Shown: positions 58,160 through 64,000 of the stretch, in pieces
How positions within the stretch are numbered: position 1 is the stretch's first letter
Layout: each line of letters opens with the position of its first letter
Assembly: GCA_964030475.1 (NCBI GenBank)
Contig: CAXIPT010000023.1
Coordinates: 143,138-207,137, forward strand
DNA length: 64,000 nt
Direction: 5' to 3'
From: Tethya wilhelma
Taxonomy: Eukaryota > Porifera > Demospongiae > Tethyida > Tethyidae
Made by a program: the position numbers and the translations under genes
The notes under the pieces: generated by a model
Seen by the model: only the letters and a program-made list of their open reading frames with translations
Told to the model about the DNA's origin: nothing
Database searches by the model: none

Positions 58160-59179
58160 CAAGTACAAAAAACATTAGAAATGTAAATCAAACATAGAAA
58201 TGGCTAAATCGTAAAAAAGTGAGCAAACAAGATAGGAATGGTTGTCAGATTGAGCGAGGAGTTCATTTCACTGTGTCATCTATGTTCATATCCCTACTGA
58301 GCTCAATGACATTGTAGACACAGGAATGAACTCGCTCAATCTAACAACCATTCCTATCTTGTTTGCTCACTTTTTTACGATTTGGCCATTCCTATGTTTG
58401 ATTTACATTTCTAATGTTTTTTGTACTTGTTTGTTCTATTTTTTTCGAATAATTGTTTATAATTTCAGTGGAATATAGTCTTCAGGCTGAGCAGAGAACT
58501 ACTTGTGATCATAGTAGCCTGCCTTGATGGTCGATGCGACCCGGGCCCCTTTCAGACAGCTGAAAATCTATAGACCTCCAAGCAGGCAACCTAATTTGTG
58601 TCAATTACATGTGTATCTTGCTAGCTATTGACTTCCCTACTGAAGAACTGAACACAGAGAACGAGAGGATAGTATCTAGGACAGAACTTGGATGCACTGC
58701 ACGATTGCAATTGTTTCCAAATAACGTGCACTTGAATGTGGAAAGGGTCGGTAGGGTAGATAGATTATGAATAATGCATGAGTTTAGAAACGTCATATGG
58801 AGAGGCACTTTTCGCCTTGTATCTAGTGACTCAAAGAGAAGCACAAAAAACCGATGGCAAAAGCGATTGAAGACAAAGAAACCAAGTTTGTACGTTCAAA
58901 AATCAGATTCTAAAAGTGAATAGTCTTTGAGATATGGCGTGAGAAGATAGAGGAAGAAGAATAAGAAAAAGATGGAGAAATTAGAGGTTTGGCATACTTT
59001 AGTTGGGTACTTTAGCGATGGTTTTAGGCCATGTTTTTGGGCTCATTAGAAAGAGAAAGCTAAATAGTAGCTTAAGAAGCCTTTGAGAGCCAAGTGCTCA
59101 GTTTTTGCAGTTATTCACGTGAATATTTGTATAGCGCTAATGGGCCATCTGTGCCATTCTTGTACTACCGTACTGGGAA
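58160..59179 (-). mobile_element. CE composite element, copy i (complete)
   Basis: TA|CAAGTACAAAAAACATTAG, fold-back 58170-58430 (arms like copy c), body, degenerate hairpin tip ending TACCGTACTGGGAA|TA. It is the innermost level of the 53.6-63.2 kb nest. Confidence 0.88.
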
Positions 59180-59330
59180 TAATCTCATCAATATTCGGAA
59201 TCGTCATAACTTTTAAACTAACTAATTAGTAACCATGGAAACATAGGTATAGATTCTTCGGGATATTTCAAACGTCCTTAAGTCAAAAGTTGGTCATGTG
59301 ACCATTCTATATTTGCTGAATCAGCAAAAA

Positions 59331-59639
59331 ATGAATAATTAATTAGGCGGAAATGTTTCCCTGTTGCTATGGTAATAATTTTTTGTATAAATATTTTTTT
59401 CATCATTATATGCCTAAATCTCAATTGGGGTTCAGAAATACTGATCTGGATTAAAGATATAGAGCCTTTTCCATATAATGTACACCTGCCATTCTCTCCT
59501 TCTCGGCTATATCTTATCAACAATACGATCAGCGGTAACCCCAACCAAGATTATAGAGGTTCATGATGATAGTTATCTCCTGAAAAAGTTTGGTTGTCAT
59601 AGCAACCTTCTAAGGTTTCCGCCTAATTAATTATTCATA
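59331..59639. repeat. Inner inverted repeat, copy 2 of the 10383-10682 type
   Basis: ATGAATAATTAATTAGGCGG and the inverted right ATGAATAATTAATTAGGCGG enclose ~300 bp with TTGCTATGG/CATAGCAA inside the arms. It forms the core of the MITE 58117-59837. Confidence 0.7.
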
Positions 59640-61098
59640 GTTTAAGGTGTTTCATTGACCGATCATTACTTACATGAATATTCATTATTTTGGAATGAGA
59701 TTTTGGAAACATGAAAACGAAAGGCCAAAAATTTTTTATATAGCAAAGAAATTAAGAAAAGCTATTTAATATCCTGTAGATCTGAATTTTAATTCAGGCA
59801 AAATTTCAATCATTTTCAAGGTGACCCGGGCCTTACGTAAGTACGCAGAGCTTTGTGGTTGATATATACTACTACTTTGATAATAGTACAAAGCGTCAAG
59901 CTTTACTTAAGGAGTATTGTGAGTCTTGTGATCAAGAGTACCGAAAATTTTTAAAATTTGGAGCTACTCGCTGGCTTAGTAAAGAAGTCTGTATCAACGG
60001 AATACTGAAACAGTATCCAAGCTTGAGAAGCTATTTTGCAAATGTTTCAGGTTCTACAGGTGACCCACGTCTGACACGATTGCAAGGTTATTTTGCTGAT
60101 CCTCTTACTGAAGTGTACTTAATGTTTCTTAAGTCTATTTTTCCTTTGTATACAAACCTAAACAATTGAAGAGCCAAAGTTCATGTCATGTTTCAAATGA
60201 TCCAGGTTTTTTTGCGAAAGATTTTTGGTAGGTGTATAAAATCTGGGGTGTTGGCTGATGCAGATATTACAAGAGTCAATGTTGATAACACTGAAAATTT
60301 CCTTCCTAGCAATGAAGTAATGGTTGGATTCATGACACGTTCTATAATGACATCACATGACTTCTTACCACGAGAAAAACAGCAGGTTTCTAAGCACTGT
60401 CAGCTTTTCATGGTTGAAGCATACAAATATATGCTGTATCTCTCATGATCTGGTGTTGAAGCATGCTGAATTTTTGCAGTTTGATCAACGCCTCACTGCT
60501 CACTGACTTTTTTGTAGAAAAGTTTCCTACTCTACAAGAAAAACTTGAAACAAACATGGACCAACAATTTGACCAGTGCTGAGTACAGGCTTTTACAGGA
60601 TAGTGTGGTAAATGTTTTTAATCGCATTGACCACATATGGCACCATTTAGGAAATTTGCAAGGGTGTGATAGTTTACGTTTCAATTTAATTCTTGAAGTA
60701 GGGAAATACGTTTTACTGTTATGCCTCACAGCAATGCTGAAGAACGAGTATTCTCAATGGTGACCAAAAATAAAACTCAATTTCAATCCTGTCTGTCAAA
60801 CACAACAACTATCCCATCAATTTTGTCTTCCAAAGTAAACACTGACTGTCACAAGTTTCAACCAAGCAAGACAATGTTAGCAAGTGCAAAAAAGGCATGT
60901 GTAAGGTACAATGCTGATCACAGTGGTGCAAGTCGAAGCTCTGACACATGACTCAGTCTTATGACAGTTAGTAGCTACTTACATTGAGTTTGTGTTATTG
61001 TGTATGTTTTTGTTGACTGTTTTTGTGGGCATCTGTTTTTTGCCAATCATGCTTTGTACAATGACCAGCATTGGTGCTATTGAAAGTTGGGAGTTATG

Positions 61099-62420
61099 CA
61101 ATGTATGGAACAACTCAAGGATGCCCCTACTTACCAAAATGTTTCAGAATATCCATCCCTAGACATCTCGACTAAACTTAATAATGTTCTTGTGAAATAC
61201 AACCAAGTCCTCACTAATTATCTCCCAATACCTCCTACCTGACAGCAAATCACACTCCATTCCTAAGTTTTATGGCTTACCTAAAATCCATAAACAATAC
61301 TGCCGCCCCACCCCGATGCACCCTATAGTAGCACAATGTGGTAGCATTCTTAAACCCTCAGCTCAACTCATCGACCATGTCTTACAGCCATTAGCAAAAT
61401 CTTACACAGATTATCTTCAAAACTCAACTGCACTTTGTCCAACCCTAGAGAACCTTCATGTACCAGAAGATGCAGTACTTGTCACAATTGATGTAAAGTG
61501 CTTATACCCATCAATCCCACAGCAAGAATGTATTGACATTATTTACCAAGAAATGTGCAACAACAGGCATCTACTGCTATTTGAACTAAATCCACCTCAA
61601 TATGAACAACAATTTCTTTGAATTTGCAGGCATAATATTTCTTCAAACCACCGGCACCGCAATGGGTGCAGCTTTCTCGCCAACTATTGCCAATGTTTTC
61701 ATGTCTTTATTTTAAGACGGTTTTTGGCAACTCAATCTTGCCAACCCACATTACTCGTCTGTTACATTGATGATATCCTCCTTATCTGGCCGAATTCAGA
61801 CACCCTCCCAACCTTCCTTTACAATCTCAATCAATTTCATCATGCCCTCACTTTCACTCATGAATACTACTCTCTTCAGTCAGTTGATTTCCTTGATCTC
61901 ACAATTTTCAAAGGCCCTACTTTCTCCTTTACCAATAAACTAGACACAAAAATGTTTTAAAAACAAAAAAATCTATATCAATATTTACACTTTACCTCTA
62001 ACCATACTACAGCCACTTTTAAAGGCCTAGTTCAAGGAGAATGCATCAGGTATCTTCGTACCAACCCTATTGAATAAAAGTACCATGCCACAGTAAAAAT
62101 CTTAACAATACGCTTAGTCAATAAATTTACAAGCAGCCTATCAGATATATCTCAACAAGACCACCACAGAAACGTTCAAAGTGTACCCACCCCTCTTCAA
62201 GTGCCTCCTACCTCCTCAATTCCAACTCCTCAAAGAAATAATCCTTGCACATTACCCAATAAATTTACACAAACCTAGATTTGTCATCCTTTGATCTCCT
62301 AATCTCTATGATCAACCAGCCATAGCAAAATTACATCCCAACACTGACCAAATCTTCGACATTATTACATCTCTCCTGTCTCCTGTCAATCACACATTCC
62401 CTGTAAGCTACCAACTCTAT
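61099..62420 (+). pseudogene. Penelope-like element, main RT segment
   Basis: QLKDAPTYQNVSEYPSLDIS, KFYGLPKIHKQYCRPTPMHP, VLVTIDVKCLYPSIPQQE (RT motif A with its Asp), TGTAMGAAFSPTIANVF after a shift, VCYIDDILLIWPNS (motif C DD) and VDFLDLTIFKG. Stops and shifts between the blocks show decay. Replication: target-primed reverse transcription is known for the family. Confidence 0.85.
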
Positions 62421-62820
62421 CCAAGGAAGTCGTCACTACAGTATATGAATATATGGAGTAATATATGTAATATGGATTTTACGAAGCATAAGCAAGAGAC
62501 TTGGGGCCCTACGGGCCCCAGTCTCTTGCTTGTGCTTAGGCTAGTCTACTAGGCTAGAGCTGAGGCCGTGGGTAGCGCTAGGGCTGGGGCAAGGGATAGG
62601 GGTCTAGTGCAATATATTATTATTATTAGAGATTGCATTAAAGTAAGGCTAAAAAGGGAAAGCTGGCAGAACAGCCTGGTGGGATAGATAGGTAGTAAGC
62701 AGTGCTGTGGACTGTATGATCCATGGTTCGATGCATGATCTCTACTGATTATTTAAGAATTTTTTTTGAAATATTTCTAAGTTTGGATACATGTTTACTA
62801 CTGCAATCTACCAAAAGATG
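62420..62820. mobile_element. SINE-like insertion with palindrome
   Basis: Interrupts the Penelope frame. It contains a near-perfect palindrome at 62485-62537 (GCAAGAGACTTGGGGCCC and complement) and, at 62665-62740, a tRNA-like stretch with ATGGTTCGATGCATG (B-box match). A cloverleaf is not convincing. Confidence 0.35.
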
Positions 62821-63234
62821 TGGCAAACCCAGATGCATGACTCAACTGCTCCAAAGCTGTTAGCAGCACTAGAACCAGCATCCATTATCCTATCTGTTTT
62901 TCATTCTCATGCTCTTCCTCCAGACTCATTTATGCCATAACTTGTAAAAAAGCAAACAAGCAGTATGTTGGACTCACCATAAGATCCCTTTCCGATCGTG
63001 TTAACCAAACACCCATCGAGCATTAACACTAAACAAAAGAATATCATCGGTATCCACTTCACCTGGCCGGATCACTCAATCAAAGACTTTTCGATTCAAC
63101 CAATCGATTGTGTGCCTAATCACTTGAACTACTCAGAAGCCTTACAGCAACTGAGAACACTGGAAAAATTCTGGATAAATAAACTCCAAACACTACGCCC
63201 ATCAGGCTTAAAAAGTAGTTTAGGTTTCCCATAA
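62820..63234 (+). pseudogene. Penelope-like element, GIY-YIG nuclease segment
   Basis: ASIILSVFHSHALPPDSF, IYAITCKKANKQYVGLT (GIY-YIG-like strand pair), then after shifts IIGIHFTWPDHSIKDFSIQP and LRTLEKFWINKLQTLRPSGL to a stop. The order of motifs matches the endonuclease of canonical Penelope-like elements. Confidence 0.8.
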
Positions 63235-63309
63235 AAAACCTTTTTTATTACTATGTCAATTATTATACTATCAAGAAAGTTTTAAAACATATTATCAATT
63301 ATAAACTTA

Positions 63310-64000
63310 CAAGTATAAAAAAACATTGGAAATGTAATGAGACACAGGAATGGCTAAATCGTAAAAAGAACGCAAACAAGATGGAATGGCTGTTAGAGTG
63401 TGTATATAGAATTCTTCCTGTATGGGCTGCATTTAACAATCTCCTTATAAAGTCTCTCATTTTGCTCACAGGAAGAATTCCTTACACTCTAACAGCCATT
63501 CCGTCTTGTTTGTGTTCTTTTCACGATTTAGCCATTCCTGTGTCTCATTACATTTCCAATGTTTTGTTATACTTGTTAGTTCTCATTTTTCCATAATTCT
63601 ACAAATTACATTTGAGTTGGTATGTGTAGTTAGCTACTGAGCTAGTAGTCTGGCCAGCGGTGGGCTGCTGAGCTGGTAAGTTCAATGTGTAATGTGCTTG
63701 ATACTGAAGTGAAACACACATCTCAGTCATTCCTAAGATTTATTTGCCTTTCTATATGTTATGATAACCAAAGTCCTGATTCATCTCTTAAGAAGAGCAA
63801 CCAAATATCACAAGTAAAAAAACATTGGAAATGTAATGAGACACAGGAATGGCTAAATCGTAAAAAGAACGCAAACAAGATGGAATGGCTGTTAGAGTGT
63901 GTGCAGAATTCTTCCTGTATGGGCTGCATTTAACAATCTCCTTATTGAGCCTCTCATTTTGCCCACAGGAAGAATTCCTTACACACTCTAACAGCCATTC
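63310..64000 (-). mobile_element. CE composite element, copy j, with a second fold-back
   Basis: TA|CAAGTATAAAAAAACATTGG, fold-back 63320-63570 (arms AGAACGCAAACAAGATGG.../complement), then body sequence as in copy a reversed. At 63811 another fold-back starts (CAAGTAAAAAAACATTGG...) and runs past the window end. Confidence 0.8.

Larger units (their letters stand above)
58117..59837. mobile_element. MITE with AAGGCCTGGGTC ends, split by CE copy i
   Basis: Left TTAAGGCCTGGGTCA and inverted right GTAAGGCCCGGGTCA. The tail GACCCAGGCCTTAA at about 10847 and the inner inverted pair at 10383-10682 show a related copy there. It sits between two conserved transposase blocks (GFDVGD and VVDIYYYF). 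Confidence 0.7.
56530..60951 (+). pseudogene. BED-finger hAT transposase, interrupted and frameshifted
   Basis: N-terminus MSKMKRKHSVSNFQRDWSNF, finger LCTVCQSTFGIAHQGRRDVE then, after a 717-bp MITE, EGSEHKH completes the Cys2-His2 set. Core: FSLAIDGSSDTC (first catalytic Asp), a frameshift near 57775, IGLSLDNTSVNMGRHNGLYR (second Asp), and YTCGCPCHIIHNTA. After the second MITE come VVDIYYYFDNSTKRQALLKE, FGATRWLSKE and the dimerisation end PHSNAEERVFSMVTKNKTQF to a stop at 60949-60951. Several stops between 60165 and 60720. An extra copy of the first exon at 56038-56232 is from the contig overlap. Confidence 0.8.
55584..61098 (+). mobile_element. 5.5-kb hAT-type element, TSD CAATG
   Basis: Ends CATAGCTCTCAA and, inverted, CATAACTCCCAA (10 of 12 identical), flanked by CAATG at 55579-55583 and 61099-61103. 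It encodes a BED-finger hAT transposase (decayed). A 5-bp duplication fits hAT5-like elements. The interior contains a redundant 490-bp contig overlap, a TA MITE, and a second MITE with CE copy i. Confidence 0.8.
53655..63234 (+). mobile_element. Penelope-like retroelement with nested insertions
   Basis: Four coding segments in order (53661-54371, 55263-55583, 61099-62420, 62820-63234) make about 3.2 kb of one decayed retroelement once the insertions are set aside. It carries the Penelope-type RT motif FYGLPKIHK, the YIDDILLIW active site and a C-terminal GIY-YIG-type nuclease. Insertions: MITE 54372-55262, hAT-type element 55584-61098, and a SINE-like block ~62420-62820. Confidence 0.85.

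Overview
This window is eukaryotic: AT-rich, with short GT-AG introns (often 50-100 nt), dense microsatellites and many nested DNA transposons. The gene families (SAMD3-like, C2H2-TNP2 and DUF4218 CACTA transposases, a P2X7-type C-terminal domain, BEN domain, Penelope-like RT) suggest an early-branching metazoan. My best guess is a demosponge; that is inference. There is no bacterial gene structure, CRISPR array, rRNA gene or credible complete tRNA gene. Single n positions (2837, 7852, 14481, 19323, 46686-46687, 53182, 56390) look like contig joins, and several are flanked by redundant sequence.

Layout. 1-9.6 kb is a candidate EnSpm/CACTA element bounded by inverted CACTGCTAAAA termini. Two genes diverge from a 187-bp promoter gap: a leftward SAM-domain (SAMD3-like) gene and a rightward C2H2-TNP2 transposase, both decayed. 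A ~1.77-kb internal block appears inverted in the assembly. 10-23 kb is a graveyard of MITEs, three copies of a TTAA-targeting element encoding a P2X7-C-like protein, a transposase C-terminal piece, and several decayed fragments. 24-36 kb holds two damaged copies of a BEN-domain gene, a 235-aa orphan ORF, and copies of an unusual composite element (here CE) with a hairpin at one end and a long fold-back at the other.

37.0-44.6 kb is the best-preserved part. A 15-exon BEN-domain gene (546 aa, all exon phases consistent) lies tail-to-tail with a 10-exon TNP2/DUF4218 CACTA-type transposase gene (821 aa, all phases consistent). Similar CGTG-rich arms flank the pair, so it may be one transposon with a BEN-domain companion protein. 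44.6-50 kb is CE copies, microsatellites and palindromic MITEs. 50.0-53.1 kb is a broken hAT-like gene. 53.6-63.2 kb is a Penelope-like retroelement interrupted by an 891-bp MITE and by a 5.5-kb hAT-type element. That hAT element itself contains a TA-flanked MITE and a second MITE that has in turn received a CE copy (four nesting levels). More fold-back copies close the window.

Duplicated and nested copies provide empty sites that fix the ends of several families without database help: a TTAA MITE at 33376-33997, CE at 34778-35878, and the P2X7-C element at 18538.
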